Positions 53,115 through 63,042 are shown, counted from the stretch's first letter. The stretch: DNA of 64,000 nucleotides from Candidatus Brevefilum sp. (GCA_019428905.1 JAHYJN010000010.1:1-64000), one strand, 5' to 3'. A program made the numbers and translations. The notes: a model not told the origin generated them from the sequence alone.

Positions 53115-54842
53115 ATGATGGCAGACATCATTGTTGAACACAAGATGCGCGATACCGTAGAAGTGATCATGTCTGATGGCACAGTTCTGAGCGGACCAAG
53201 GCACGCGTCGGTTGGTGAGTTCATGCGGAAATACCAGGACCCACACAAGCCGCTCATCGTGGGCGCAATTGTGAATAATGACTTACGTGAATTGACCTTC
53301 CCGATTTCTGCAGACGCGAGAGTCACCCCGTTAGATATGACCGATTCAGATGGCGCTAGGATCTACCGGCGGTCTTTGACCTTTTTGTTGGAAGTCGCCT
53401 TTCTAGAGTTGTTTCCTGAATGGACCTTGACCGTGGATCACTCTGTTTCCTCTGGCGCTTACTACTGCCATGTGCCCGAGCAAGAGCCTTTCAGTAAAGA
53501 CCATCTTGTCGCACTTGAAAATCGAATGCGGGAACTGGTTGAGGAGAATTCGCCGTTACTCAAGGAAAAGGTTTCTTTAGAGGATGCGAAAGCATTTTTT
53601 CGTAAGCATCGCCAGGATGATAAGCTGCGCTTGTTGAACTATCGTATTGGAAATGACCTGGTATTGTATACGCTGCACGGGAAACAAGATTATCATCACG
53701 GCTACATGGTGCCATCGACTGGTTACCTGAAATGGTTTGACCTGCAGCTGGTTGACCTAGGATTTGTGATCCGCTTTCCTCGTCGCCATGCACCTGACCA
53801 ACTGCTGCCTATGACAAGTTATCCGCAGCTGCTGGCAGCTTTTCGCCAGTATGGTGGGTGGTTAGAAACCTTGGGAATCCAAAGTGTAGGCGCATTGAAT
53901 GATGCCATCAGAGAGGGTCGGATCAGTGAGGTGATCTTGGTCTCCGAAGCCCTGCATACACAGCAGATCTCACGCATCGCTAATGATATCCGCAAAAGCA
54001 AAGAGGAGGTCCGGGTAATTCTGATTGCTGGACCGAGTTCTTCCGGGAAGACCACCTTTTCCAAGCGCCTGATGATCCAGTTACTCACAGAGGGCATTTC
54101 TCCATTTGCGCTGGAAATGGATCACTACTTTGTAGACCGCGCGGATACCCCCCTGGACGATGAGGGTAATTTAGATTTTGAACACCTTGATGCTGTCAAC
54201 CGGGCGCTGTTAAACGATCATGTGACACGTTTGATCGCCGGTGAAAAGGTTCAATTACGGCATTACAACTTCAAAACTGGGATCAACGAACCAGGGGAAT
54301 ACGTACAGTTGGTGCCGGGGCAAATGGTCATCCTGGAGGGGATTCACGGCTTGAATCCCAAGCTGCTGGAGGATTTCCCGCCGGAGAGAACTTATCGGAT
54401 CTATGTGTCTTGCTTGACGCAATTGAACCTGGACCGACATAACCGAATATCTACGACCGACACGCGTGAACTGCGACGGATTTTACGCGATGCCCGGGAT
54501 CGAGGCTATAGCGCCCAGCAAACGATCGGCCATTGGGAGATGGTCAGACGGGGTGAGAAGCACCACATCTTCCCTTATCAGGAAAATGCAGATGTTATGT
54601 TCAACTCAGCCCTGGCCTATGAGCTGACAGCCTTAAAACCCCTGGTTGAGCCTTTGCTGAGGCAGGTACCTTACGGCTCGAAGGAATACATTGAAGCAAA
54701 GCGGTTGCTAAAGTTTTTACAGTGGTTCTTGCCAATCGAACAAAACCTGATCCCAGACGATTCAATTTTAAGAGAATTTATTGGTGATTCGATCTTAACA
54801 GAATTCAGGGTTTGGCAGCACACTCATTTACTAGATTATTAA
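53115..54842 (+). CDS. TGS/threonyl-tRNA-synthetase-like domain fused to uridine kinase-like domain
   Basis: 575 residues. The N-terminal part resembles the TGS domain (VEVIMSDGTVLSGPRHASVGEF), followed by a region like the tRNA-editing SAD domain (VDHSVSSGAYYCHVPEQEPFSKDHL). The C-terminal kinase has a P-loop in VILIAGPSSSGKTTFSKRL and a uridine-kinase/phosphoribulokinase pattern (FALEMDHYFVDR, GQMVILEGIHGLNPKLL). This fusion is known in several phyla and is annotated as a nucleoside kinase. Its editing histidine motif is degenerate here, so it is not a synthetase. Confidence 0.88.
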   Translation: MMADIIVEHKMRDTVEVIMSDGTVLSGPRHASVGEFMRKYQDPHKPLIVGAIVNNDLRELTFPISADARVTPLDMTDSDGARIYRRSLTFLLEVAFLELFPEWTLTVDHSVSSGAYYCHVPEQEPFSKDHLVALENRMRELVEENSPLLKEKVSLEDAKAFFRKHRQDDKLRLLNYRIGNDLVLYTLHGKQDYHHGYMVPSTGYLKWFDLQLVDLGFVIRFPRRHAPDQLLPMTSYPQLLAAFRQYGGWLETLGIQSVGALNDAIREGRISEVILVSEALHTQQISRIANDIRKSKEEVRVILIAGPSSSGKTTFSKRLMIQLLTEGISPFALEMDHYFVDRADTPLDDEGNLDFEHLDAVNRALLNDHVTRLIAGEKVQLRHYNFKTGINEPGEYVQLVPGQMVILEGIHGLNPKLLEDFPPERTYRIYVSCLTQLNLDRHNRISTTDTRELRRILRDARDRGYSAQQTIGHWEMVRRGEKHHIFPYQENADVMFNSALAYELTALKPLVEPLLRQVPYGSKEYIEAKRLLKFLQWFLPIEQNLIPDDSILREFIGDSILTEFRVWQHTHLLDY

Positions 54843-54850
54843 TTTTTAAG

Positions 54851-54921
54851 GTAACTGCGCAGGTAGCCCTACTGCTGAAAGGTGGGGGGGTGCCCAATTC
54901 CCTGGCATGGTGAGTAGTTAC
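54851..54921. repeat. Dispersed intergenic element, copy C
   Basis: Left end GTAACTGCGCA and right end TGAGTAGTTAC match as inverted repeats in 9 of 11 positions. The interior has GGTAGCCCTACTGCTGAAAGG and CCAATTCCCTGGCATGG. It is a shorter version (71 bases) immediately after the kinase stop codon. Confidence 0.8.
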
Positions 54922-54934
54922 TTTACAAGAAACG

Positions 54935-54969
54935 AAACAGCGTGTGAGATGGTTTCCCACACGCTGTTT
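54935..54969. terminator. Bidirectional terminator between kinase and aminotransferase
   Basis: AAACAGCGTGTG and CACACGCTGTTT form a perfect 12-bp stem, followed by TTAGATT on the plus strand. The genes on either side converge. Confidence 0.85.
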
Positions 54970-54991
54970 TTAGATTAAGCTAAATTTAGCG

Positions 54992-56209
54992 CTAAAGGTT
55001 GTTTTTGATGACCTCAGCCAAGCGTTTGATCCCCTCATCGATCAAATCAGGCTTCATGCAAGAAAAATTTAACCGCATCGTGTTGTGGCCGCCGCCCAAG
55101 GGATGGAATGAATTACCCGGGACAAAGGCGACCTTTTGCTCAACCGCTGATTTGAAGATGGTTTGCGTATCGAGGCTTTCAGGCGTCGTTACCCACAGGA
55201 AAAGGCCGCCTTTTGGACGGGTCCAATTGACGCCTTCTGGCATGTAGTCTTCAAGCGCTTTGAGCATCACATCGCGGCGCTCTTTATAGGTCTCGCGGAT
55301 GGTCTGGATGTGGGTTTTCATCCACGGCCCGTTGGCAACCTCGTAGGCCAGGTACTGGTTAAAAGTTGAGGTGTTTAAGTCGCAACCCTGTTTTGCCTGG
55401 ACCAATTTTTTGATCACATCGGTTGGCGCAACCACCCAAGCCAGGCGTAAGCCGGGCGCTAGGATCTTTGAGAACGTGCTGGTATAGATCACATTCCCGC
55501 TGTAGATAGGCACTTCTTTGGCCCGGATTTCATCGTCCAACACCACGACTGGGGGGATATGCTCGCCTTCATAACGAAGTTGACCATAGGGGTCATCCTC
55601 AACGATGGGCACCCCATAGGCATTGGCCATTTCGACCAGCTGCATGCGGCGTTCGCGCGATAGGGTGACCCCGGTTGGGTTCTGGAAGTTCGGGAGAACA
55701 TAAATAAACTTCAAACCGGTGCGCAAGCGTGATTCGAGCCTATCTGTTTGCATGCCGTCCTCATCAAAGGGGATGGTGACATACTTCACCCCATAGGCGT
55801 TCCAAGCTTGAAGGGCACCAAGGTAGGTTGGTGATTCAACCAGCACCCGATCACCGCGATTGATGAAGATTCGCCCGAGCAGGTCAAGGGCTTGCTGCGA
55901 ACCAGTGGTGATTAACACATTATCCGCAGAGATCTGGATGCCATATTTCGTGGCATTGTGAGCGATCATCTCACGCAAGGGTTGATAACCTTCGGTCGTA
56001 CCGTACTGCAAAGCACGTTCCCCCATTTCTGTCAGCACAACTTCTGCTGCTTCTTTGAAGCGTTGTATGGGGAAAAGATCAGGTGCTGGAAGACCTCCGG
56101 CAAAGGAAATCACATCAGGGAGTGAGGTGAGCTTAAGCAGCTCCCTGATGGCTGAACTGCCAATACTGTCTGTCCTTAGAGCAAATCTATCGTCCCATAA
56201 TGTATGCAT
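54992..56209 (-). CDS. PLP-dependent aminotransferase (class I, 2-aminoadipate/MocR-like catalytic fold)
   Basis: 405 residues. The PLP-binding Lys lies in NVIYTSTFSKILAPGLRLAW. Other family segments are DVISFAGGLPAPDLFP, LQYGTTEGYQPLREMIA, LITTGSQQALDLLGRIF, VLPNFQNPTGVTLSRERR and VPIVEDDPYGQLRY. No helix-turn-helix is attached. This group includes LysN-type 2-aminoadipate and branched-chain aminotransferases; the amino acid used is not evident. It starts 14 bases after the end of the GlyA-GcvT gene on the same strand, so the two may be co-transcribed. Confidence 0.9.
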   Translation of the reverse strand: MHTLWDDRFALRTDSIGSSAIRELLKLTSLPDVISFAGGLPAPDLFPIQRFKEAAEVVLTEMGERALQYGTTEGYQPLREMIAHNATKYGIQISADNVLITTGSQQALDLLGRIFINRGDRVLVESPTYLGALQAWNAYGVKYVTIPFDEDGMQTDRLESRLRTGLKFIYVLPNFQNPTGVTLSRERRMQLVEMANAYGVPIVEDDPYGQLRYEGEHIPPVVVLDDEIRAKEVPIYSGNVIYTSTFSKILAPGLRLAWVVAPTDVIKKLVQAKQGCDLNTSTFNQYLAYEVANGPWMKTHIQTIRETYKERRDVMLKALEDYMPEGVNWTRPKGGLFLWVTTPESLDTQTIFKSAVEQKVAFVPGNSFHPLGGGHNTMRLNFSCMKPDLIDEGIKRLAEVIKNNL

Positions 56210-56223
56210 AGGTTTTTCTCTCC

Positions 56224-59200
56224 TTATTTTGGAAATCGACTGATGACAGTTGCCCGGGCAGGTAAGGTGACCCGGTCGCCTGTTTGAAGTTCTGCCGGTG
56301 CTTTACCGGCTTTTGCTGGTGAGCTTTGATAGATCAGGATAGGGGTTTCTGGATCGCTATATTTCTTCGAGATGACTGCCTGGCCTGTTAGGAAGCCTTC
56401 GGTATCGATGGCACAACTGGTGACAGTGCCAATCACTTTACCACGGTCATCCATTACAGGGTCACCAAGGTGTGCCATGCGGGTCCGCTTTTCGATAAAG
56501 CGGAAGCGGACCACGATTTCTTCCTGTTGAGCTTCTTTATCCAGGAAGGCTTGGCGGCCGATGAACCAGGGTTTGTAGCGCTTGACAAAGGATGCAAAGC
56601 CAGCTTCACCTACGCCAAGATTTAGCTCTCCGCCCATTTCATGCCCGTAAAGCGGCAGTCCTGCCTCCGTGCGCAGCGAGTCGCGCGCGGCTAACCCGCA
56701 GGGTTTAATCCCATAGGATTCGCCTGCGTTGAGCAATTTATGCCACAGCTCAATGGTGTGTTCAGGATGCACAAATAGCTCAAAGCCCATGCGTTCACCG
56801 GTATAACCCGTGCGAGAGATCACCATGGGGATGCCGTCCAGGGTCGCTTCGCATAGTTGTGCCCATGCGAGACCTAAAATGGCTTCTCGGTCGACCAGCG
56901 AGCAGGGTAATGAAAGCAGGATATCACGGGATTTAGGCCCCTGCAACGCGATATCGACCAGCATATCATCGCCAGCTTGTGAGTCACGCAGGTTGCGCAA
57001 GACCACATTACGGCCAAAGGCAACCGCCCAGGGTCTCTTGTGGTCAACGAGCACTTCCCCTTTGCGAACAGCATTCAACCAGGCCCAATCCTTGTCATCG
57101 TTGGAGGCATTCACAACCGCCAGGAATTTTTCTTGGCCACGTCGATAGACCAGCAAGTCGTCAATCACATTGGCATCTGGGTCTAAGAAGTGGGTGTAGC
57201 ATGATTGGCCAATCTCCAAGCTGCTGATATCGTTGGCGCACACACTGTCCAGGAACAAGCCGGCATCCGGGCCTTCTGCCTGATAAACGCCCATGTGAGT
57301 GACATCAAACAAACCGGCTGCCTGGCGGACGGCCAGGTGTTCTTCCAAGACGGAGGAGTACCACACTGGCATATCCCACCCGCCAAAGGGCACCATCTTT
57401 GCACCCATCTCGATGTGGGTGCCATGCAAAGGCGTCTGACGAAGTTGATCGGATTGCGGCTCATCCCACACAAACAGGGGGCGTGCTTCTGCTTTACCAT
57501 CATCCTGATCCAGACCAATATAGTAGGGTTTTTGCAGGCTAACAGGATCGGTTTTGGGTGCATCAGGATTTCCTGGTGGCATATCTTCGATCCGGATGGG
57601 GCCGGGAACTTTCATTGCCAGGTCGGGATCGAATTTGATGTAACCATCAGAGAGGTTTCGCAGCCAGGCACTGGCCAAACCTGCTTGGTTGCCCGGAACT
57701 GATAGGATAAATGTAACAGGATCTTCGCATTTGATCACACCCTGAACGGTCATTTGGCTGGTGTGAATGCGGGTGGTTTGGCTTTCACCGACGCCCAAAG
57801 CTTCGATGTCGCTGGATAAAGTGTAGGCTAGGAATAAGCGAACCTCGTCCCCGGTGAGTTTGTAATTGGCCCAGTCAACGTCAAGATTGTCATCCATGCT
57901 AAAAAAGTGCGGATAGCCATGGTGTTTTTTGATGTCAACCAGGGGTTCAGCTTTTTCTGCTAATGCACTAACCCGACGTTTAACATCCTCAAGAATCCCA
58001 AAACCGACCTTGGCCCGACGTTGTGGGGTTTTACGGCCGGGTAAGTTGTAGGGTGTGGTACCCGCAAATAAATCAGCGATGATGTCGGCAATTTCTCGAA
58101 ATTCAGTTTCGCCTAAACCCCGTTGTGTCAACCAGGGTGAGCCAAAACGGACACCCGTGGCGGAGAAGGTTGAGCGGTCACCCGGTATGGTATTACTGTT
58201 GGCCACTATCCCTGCAATGTCAAGGAGGCGTGCGCCCATATCGCCCGATAAATAAGCGCCATCCTGTGCTTTAACCGATTTACAGTCCAAAAGAACGATA
58301 TGTGTATTGGTGCCTTTGTGTGGAACACGCAATCCTCGTTCTTGCAGCTGTTCAGCAAAAGCAACTGCGTTTTTGAGAATTTGGGCTTGAAGCTTTTGGA
58401 ATGCTTCCGTTTGCGCAAGTTTGAAGGTGAGCGCCAGGGATGCGATGGTATTGACATGCGGTCCGCCTTGCTCTCCGGGAAAGATCCCTTTGTCAATCTT
58501 TTTGGCAAAGCTTGGATTGTCCGTGATGATGCAGGCACCGCGTGGTCCCAGTAAAGTTTTGTGGGTGGTGAAGGTGATGATATGGGCAAATCCGACAGGG
58601 GAGGGGATGACACCTGCAGCGATCAGGCCTGCAATGTGAGAGACATCCGCCAATAGGATCGCACCGACACGATCGGCAATTTCTCGGAACTTTTGCCAAT
58701 CGGGCACGAAGGGGTAGCTGGAGTAGCCGGCAATGATGATTTTTGGCTTGACATCCAGTGCTTTCTCCAGGATTGTGTCATAGTTCAGCCGTTCTGTAAC
58801 AGGGTCGACAGAATAGTGCTGGGCATTAAAAATCATCCCTGAGCGGTTAACGGATGACCCATGGGTGAGATGCCCACCGTGCAGCAGGCTCATGCCAAGG
58901 ATGGTGTCGCCTGGTGTCAGGAAGGCTGAATAAACAGCATTATTGGCCGGTGCACCAGACAGGGGCTGGACATTGACGAACAGGTCGTCAGCTGTCAGAT
59001 TGTTGGCAGCAAAGGTTTCGGCGCAGCGCCGCCTGGCTAAAGCTTCAACCACGTCGACATATTCCACACCTTTATAGAAGCGGGGGTTGCTGTATCGGCG
59101 ATAGGTGCCCAGCATTTGTGTGTAATCCAGGATTTCTTCCTCGGAATAGCCTTGTGTTTCTGGACGTGGATAGCCTTCGGCATAAATGTTAGTGAAGGTA

Positions 59201-59352
59201 GATCCCAAGGATTCCCTAACGGCTGCAGGTGAAGCGCTTTCGCTGGGAATCATGATTAAACGGCGAACTTGCCGTTCATCTTCAAGCCTTAATAATTCAA
59301 AAAGCCCTGGGTCAATTGATTCCAGGTCTTTTTTGTGTTGAAATTTATACAT
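56224..59352 (-). CDS. Serine hydroxymethyltransferase-aminomethyltransferase fusion (GlyA-GcvT)
   Basis: 1042 residues in one frame. Residues 1-470 are SHMT (serine plus tetrahydrofolate to glycine plus methylene-tetrahydrofolate), with [34 protein letters not shown] and the PLP Lys265 in [14 protein letters not shown]. Residues 636-1042 are GcvT, the T-protein of glycine cleavage ([51 protein letters not shown]). Residues 471-635 are an extra linker domain I do not recognise. The fusion channels one-carbon units between two tetrahydrofolate enzymes. GcvP and GcvH are not in the window. AAAGGAG precedes the ATG. Confidence 0.93.
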   Translation of the reverse strand: MYKFQHKKDLESIDPGLFELLRLEDERQVRRLIMIPSESASPAAVRESLGSTFTNIYAEGYPRPETQGYSEEEILDYTQMLGTYRRYSNPRFYKGVEYVDVVEALARRRCAETFAANNLTADDLFVNVQPLSGAPANNAVYSAFLTPGDTILGMSLLHGGHLTHGSSVNRSGMIFNAQHYSVDPVTERLNYDTILEKALDVKPKIIIAGYSSYPFVPDWQKFREIADRVGAILLADVSHIAGLIAAGVIPSPVGFAHIITFTTHKTLLGPRGACIITDNPSFAKKIDKGIFPGEQGGPHVNTIASLALTFKLAQTEAFQKLQAQILKNAVAFAEQLQERGLRVPHKGTNTHIVLLDCKSVKAQDGAYLSGDMGARLLDIAGIVANSNTIPGDRSTFSATGVRFGSPWLTQRGLGETEFREIADIIADLFAGTTPYNLPGRKTPQRRAKVGFGILEDVKRRVSALAEKAEPLVDIKKHHGYPHFFSMDDNLDVDWANYKLTGDEVRLFLAYTLSSDIEALGVGESQTTRIHTSQMTVQGVIKCEDPVTFILSVPGNQAGLASAWLRNLSDGYIKFDPDLAMKVPGPIRIEDMPPGNPDAPKTDPVSLQKPYYIGLDQDDGKAEARPLFVWDEPQSDQLRQTPLHGTHIEMGAKMVPFGGWDMPVWYSSVLEEHLAVRQAAGLFDVTHMGVYQAEGPDAGLFLDSVCANDISSLEIGQSCYTHFLDPDANVIDDLLVYRRGQEKFLAVVNASNDDKDWAWLNAVRKGEVLVDHKRPWAVAFGRNVVLRNLRDSQAGDDMLVDIALQGPKSRDILLSLPCSLVDREAILGLAWAQLCEATLDGIPMVISRTGYTGERMGFELFVHPEHTIELWHKLLNAGESYGIKPCGLAARDSLRTEAGLPLYGHEMGGELNLGVGEAGFASFVKRYKPWFIGRQAFLDKEAQQEEIVVRFRFIEKRTRMAHLGDPVMDDRGKVIGTVTSCAIDTEGFLTGQAVISKKYSDPETPILIYQSSPAKAGKAPAELQTGDRVTLPARATVISRFPK

Positions 59353-59452
59353 AAAATAACTCCTTTTGTGTGAGGATATATTTAGCTGTTGCTCATCCCT
59401 TTAATTTTACTTCCATTCCAGCGGGTATGCTGGTCAATCGAAGGTAGGTTGA

Positions 59453-60292
59453 TCAATTTACCTTTTTGTCCAACCAATGAATCATTTTGCTGATGACTTG
59501 TTCTGAACCGAAGTCGTTATGCAGCTCATGATAACCCTCGTTCCACAGCACAAATTCAACCGGGTCGCCGGCTTTTTCTGCAAATTCTTTGGAAGCGATT
59601 GAGGACGTGATTTGGTCTGCTGCGCCATGTATCAATAATAAGGGTTTTTCCCATGTATTCGCCTTTTCCAATGCCATCCGGCCGCTTTCAAGTATGTCCA
59701 AACCCATGCGGGCAGTGATGTAATCGTGGTTATATACATCATCGCGATAGGCTTTTACAACGGTTGCGTTACGAGAAAGCGCATCGGTTTTCAAACCGGT
59801 TTTCAGTGTGAAACCTGGTGCCACATTGGCCATAAATTTCGCCAAAGCGACTTTGACACTGGGTGGCGGTTCAGTTGTTTTTATCCACGGGCTGGTCACA
59901 ATCGCCCCGAGAAATTCCGAATTTTTTTGCAGACCAAAATTGAGCACCAGAATACCACCCAAACTGTGCCCATAGATAAATTTTGGCAGGCTGTTCCCCA
60001 GATGTTTAGAGGATTCATCCAGAAATAAGCGGATATCATCCATCAGGTAAGACAGCCCTGGCGTATGTCCACGGGGACCTTCTGATAGACCATGGCCACG
60101 CAGGTCAAAACTTGCCAGGTGGTAGCCGGCTTTTGCCAGGGCTTTGCCAATGTGATCATAACGGCCAGAGTGTTCACCAAGCCCGTGGACCAGGTGTACG
60201 GTGCCTTTCGGTTGTGATGAGGGTGAGATCCAGGCTCTACCAAACAGGGATAAGCCGTCTTTGGAGGTGAAAGTGAAACTGGTTGGGTTCAT
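59453..60292 (-). CDS. Alpha/beta hydrolase, monoacylglycerol lipase/lysophospholipase-like
   Basis: About 279 residues from ATG 60292; the track's TTG 13 codons upstream has no ribosome site. The serine hydrolase motif is FIYGHSLGGILVLNFG. The oxyanion segment is GTVHLVHGLGEHSGRYD, and ASFDLRGHGLSEGPRG is the Hydrolase_4 pattern. The Asp is in LLIHGAADQITSS and the His in EGYHELHNDFG. It is cytoplasmic and probably cleaves lipid esters. It lies 100 bases upstream of the GlyA-GcvT gene on the same strand. Confidence 0.88.
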   Translation of the reverse strand: MNPTSFTFTSKDGLSLFGRAWISPSSQPKGTVHLVHGLGEHSGRYDHIGKALAKAGYHLASFDLRGHGLSEGPRGHTPGLSYLMDDIRLFLDESSKHLGNSLPKFIYGHSLGGILVLNFGLQKNSEFLGAIVTSPWIKTTEPPPSVKVALAKFMANVAPGFTLKTGLKTDALSRNATVVKAYRDDVYNHDYITARMGLDILESGRMALEKANTWEKPLLLIHGAADQITSSIASKEFAEKAGDPVEFVLWNEGYHELHNDFGSEQVISKMIHWLDKKVN

Positions 60293-60342
60293 TGATAGGT
60301 TAAGATCCTTTTCTTTTTCGTCATAGAACAATAATTTTCAGA

Positions 60343-60393
60343 TAACTACTCGGTCAGCCCTGGTGCTCTATTCTCTTGCACGGTGAGTCGTTA
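60343..60393. repeat. Dispersed intergenic element, copy D
   Basis: Left end TAACTACTCG and right end TGAGTCGTTA match in 8 of 10 inverted positions. The interior has GTCAGCCCTGGTGCTC and CTTGCACGG. It is the shortest copy (51 bases), between divergent genes. Confidence 0.65.
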
Positions 60394-60503
60394 AATTTTG
60401 AACTTGATATGGTTGATTATACTTTGCTTGTATCCCTGTTTATGGCGTAAAATGACATATGTGATTTTAATCACCCCTGAAAGCGATAGGTGACATACGA
60501 TTA

Positions 60504-61199
60504 ATGACTGATTTTAAATATTACACCCTAGATAACGCCCATCAAGCTTTTGGGTCGGTTATCGTATTAGATGTGTTACGCGCCTTTACAACAGCCGCAC
60601 ACGCTTTTGATCGTGGGGCGGAGACGATTTTCCCGGTGGCGAGCGTTGAAGGAGCAATTCAGCTCCGGAAAAGGATTCGAGGCTCATTAATTATGGGAGA
60701 GGTTGATGGCATTAAACCGGTCGAATTTGATTTTGGTAACTCGCCGGATGAAATCCGTGGGCTGGACCTGAGCGGGAGAACTTTGATTCAACGTACCAGC
60801 GCTGGGACTCAAGGCATCATGCGTGCTGTGTACGCCGATCGTTTGTTTGCTGCTTCGTTTGTGGTGGCAAAGGCAACAGCACTCCAGATTCAGCAAATAA
60901 ATCCGGAAGCCGTTTCTTTTATCGTCACCGGTGAATCCATGGGGCGGGATGGCGATGAGGATCGTGCCTGTGGAGAATACATCCAATCGTTAATCATTGG
61001 CGAAGGTCACGACCCAGGAATATTCACCCAACGGGTTGCAACTTCATCCGTTGGGCGTTTCTTTAAGCTTTCACAAAATCCTTACATTTCAGAAAAGGAT
61101 TTTGATCTGAGTATCGAAGCAGATCGGTTTTCTTTTTCTCTCCCAGTCGAGCGTGAACAAGACCTGTGGGTGATGCGTGCAGAAAAACCGATATCCTGA
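60504..61199 (+). CDS. 2-phosphosulfolactate phosphatase (ComB family)
   Basis: 231 residues. ComB signatures are IVLDVLRAFTTAAHAFDRGA, MGEVDGIKPVEFDFGNSP, LIQRTSAGTQGIM and DGDEDRACGEYIQSLI. In methanogens the enzyme removes phosphate from phosphosulfolactate in coenzyme M synthesis. In bacteria the family is broad and may act in sulfolactate or other phosphatase reactions. No other coenzyme M genes are nearby, so the physiological role is open. Confidence 0.85.
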   Translation: MTDFKYYTLDNAHQAFGSVIVLDVLRAFTTAAHAFDRGAETIFPVASVEGAIQLRKRIRGSLIMGEVDGIKPVEFDFGNSPDEIRGLDLSGRTLIQRTSAGTQGIMRAVYADRLFAASFVVAKATALQIQQINPEAVSFIVTGESMGRDGDEDRACGEYIQSLIIGEGHDPGIFTQRVATSSVGRFFKLSQNPYISEKDFDLSIEADRFSFSLPVEREQDLWVMRAEKPIS

Positions 61200-61292
61200 G
61201 GGTATACTTTGATTAAAATAGGAAGACTGTGATAAATTTATAAATATGTGTGACTTTTTTAGATTTTCTTTGTTAATCACTATAGATCATGG

Positions 61293-61865
61293 ATGGGTGT
61301 CCCTGTGAACGATCGACAGGATGAGATTGCCCTGATTGATGCAGCAAAAACGGACCCGGCTGCATTTGGTGAACTTTACAAATGCTACGTGGATCGGATC
61401 TACAACTATATCTTTTTTAGGACTGGCAGCGTTAAGGATGCGGAGGACCTGACTGGAAAGGTGTTCTTTAAGGCGATGAGCCATATCAAAGGGTACAAGC
61501 ATATGGGCTTGCCCTTTTCTGCCTGGTTGTACCGGATTGCGCACAATCTTGTAGCCAATTATCATCGCGATCGAGCTCGCAAAGAAGAAATCTCACTCGA
61601 CGATGTGCACAACCAGGCCTTACCTCAAGTGGGTCATCACCCGGAGATGCGCGCTGTTCGCACACAAGAAGTTGAGAATCTTTTGGTCACGATCCGAAAA
61701 CTCTCGCCGATCCGGCAGGAATTGTTGATCCTTAAATTTGTTGACCAGCTTTCAAACGCAGAAATCGGTCAAATTATGCGAAAAAGCGAAGGCGCTGTAA
61801 AAAGCCTGTACCACCGTACGCTGCTTGAGTTACGGGAAATAATGAATTCGGAAGAGGAAGAATAA
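61293..61865 (+). CDS. ECF-type RNA polymerase sigma factor
   Basis: 190 residues. Sigma region 2 is seen in AFGELYKCYVDRIYNYIFFRTGSVKDAEDLTGKVFFKAM, close to the canonical DxxQEVF segment but with TGKVF. Region 4 has LVTIRKLSPIRQELLILKFVDQLSNAEIGQIMRKSEGAVKSLYHRTLLELRE. No ribosome site is clear before ATG 61293, and GTG 61305 is an alternative. The DegV gene follows after one base, then a small membrane protein that may be a partner. The regulon is unknown. Confidence 0.88.
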   Translation: MGVPVNDRQDEIALIDAAKTDPAAFGELYKCYVDRIYNYIFFRTGSVKDAEDLTGKVFFKAMSHIKGYKHMGLPFSAWLYRIAHNLVANYHRDRARKEEISLDDVHNQALPQVGHHPEMRAVRTQEVENLLVTIRKLSPIRQELLILKFVDQLSNAEIGQIMRKSEGAVKSLYHRTLLELREIMNSEEEE

Positions 61866-61866
61866 G

Positions 61867-62712
61867 ATGTTAAAAATCATTGTTGACGGTTCAGCCGATA
61901 TGCCTGAGGGTTGGGCGGAGAAATATCAGTTTGAGATCGTGTCTATTCCCATTCAAATTGGTGGAAAAACCTACTACCAGGGTGAGGATATCACTCCCGA
62001 TCAATTTTACGCCTTGGTGCAAGACCCAGAAAATCAGCCTAAAACCGCCGCCCCATCTCCAACACGGATCAAAGAGTTGATCGAAAGTGTATGTGAAGCA
62101 GGAGAAACGGTGTTATCGATCAATGTTTCCGGAAAAATGTCAGCAACAGTCAGAATGGTGCAGCAGGCTGCTGAAGAATTGAAAGATAAAATCAGTGTGA
62201 TTCCCTTTGATTCAGATGCCGGTTCGGCAGTTATCGCATTGATGGGACGCGAAGCCCGTTTGCGGGAAAGAGCTGGGGAATCCCTCGAAGAGATTTTACA
62301 AGCGCTGCGGAAAATGCGGGACAGGGTCATGGTTGTGCTGACCCTTGACAGCCTTGAATTTGCCTACCGTTCAGGTCGAGTAGGTGCATTACAGGCGGCA
62401 TTGACTTCCTTCTTGAAGATCAAACCGATTGTGACACTCAATGAAGGGAACTTGGGCGTTTCTGATATGGTACGCACCCGCAAGAAATCCTTGGAACGGA
62501 TTGTCGCCAAGGTCAAAGATCAATTTGGAGATGAAGCGATCAACGTAGCGATTGTGCATTCCCAGGATCCAACCACGGCTGATCTGCTTAAGGAGATGAT
62601 GGAACCGGTATTGAACATTACTGAGACCATTTTTACCGAGTTGTCGATCTCAGTGGCTGCAAATTTAGGACCGAAAACGGTCGGCATTGTTGCCTTACCG
62701 GATAAGATTTAG
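61867..62712 (+). CDS. DegV-family fatty acid-binding protein (FakB-like)
   Basis: 281 residues. The fold signature is IIVDGSADMPEGWAEKYQFEIVSIPIQIGG. The fatty acid-binding segments include AAPSPTRIKELIES, VLSINVSGKMSATVRMVQQAA and VVLTLDSLEFAYRSGRVGALQAA, and KPIVTLNEGNLGV is conserved. FakB proteins present fatty acids to FakA for phosphorylation, and FakA is encoded at 31558. The gene is translationally tight with the sigma factor, one base apart. That suggests linked membrane-lipid control. Confidence 0.88.
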   Translation: MLKIIVDGSADMPEGWAEKYQFEIVSIPIQIGGKTYYQGEDITPDQFYALVQDPENQPKTAAPSPTRIKELIESVCEAGETVLSINVSGKMSATVRMVQQAAEELKDKISVIPFDSDAGSAVIALMGREARLRERAGESLEEILQALRKMRDRVMVVLTLDSLEFAYRSGRVGALQAALTSFLKIKPIVTLNEGNLGVSDMVRTRKKSLERIVAKVKDQFGDEAINVAIVHSQDPTTADLLKEMMEPVLNITETIFTELSISVAANLGPKTVGIVALPDKI

Positions 62713-62724
62713 GGAGGATTGCGG

Positions 62725-62973
62725 ATGAAGGAAATTCAATCTGCCAGTGATGACTTGCTGGTTTTAGAGCAAGCCCTAAGAGCCAAACTCCATCCGATCA
62801 CACCTAGCCAGGATTTTGTTGGCAATTTGCGCGGACAGCTTGAAAACTCTCCAATATATCAACGGCAGCGAGAAACTGCCCATGTATTCTTGACCATCGC
62901 TGGCGGTCTGCTGGTGGGATTGGCGGTGTTCTTGGTCGGCCGGGAGATTTTTCAAGACCAACCGGAAGCTTAA
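62725..62973 (+). CDS. Small single-pass membrane protein
   Basis: About 82 residues from ATG 62725, seven bases after AGGGAGG; the TTG at 62719 is too near the ribosome site. A soluble N-terminal part (LVLEQALRAKLHPITPSQDFVGNLRGQL) precedes one membrane segment (VFLTIAGGLLVGLAVFLVG). It follows degV by 12 bases. Its place behind an ECF sigma gene suggests an anti-sigma-like or sensor role, but no known anti-sigma domain is visible. Confidence 0.6.
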   Translation: MKEIQSASDDLLVLEQALRAKLHPITPSQDFVGNLRGQLENSPIYQRQRETAHVFLTIAGGLLVGLAVFLVGREIFQDQPEA

Positions 62974-62984
62974 TTTATCATTAA

Positions 62985-63020
62985 AAAACACCCGTGCAAT
63001 GTACCATGTACGGATGTTTT
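62985..63020. terminator. Terminator after the ECF operon
   Basis: AAAACACCCGT and ACGGATGTTTT form a stem with one mismatch. The A-run and T-run on the two sides let it act in both directions for converging genes. Confidence 0.7.
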
Positions 63021-63042
63021 AGCATCATACGCTAGTGTGTGT

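Noticed and set aside
59353-59452. Possible glycine riboswitch before the GlyA-GcvT gene
   Set aside because: The leader is only about 100 bases and lacks the conserved paired GGAGAG-type core; only a small CCAGC/GCTGG hairpin is seen.
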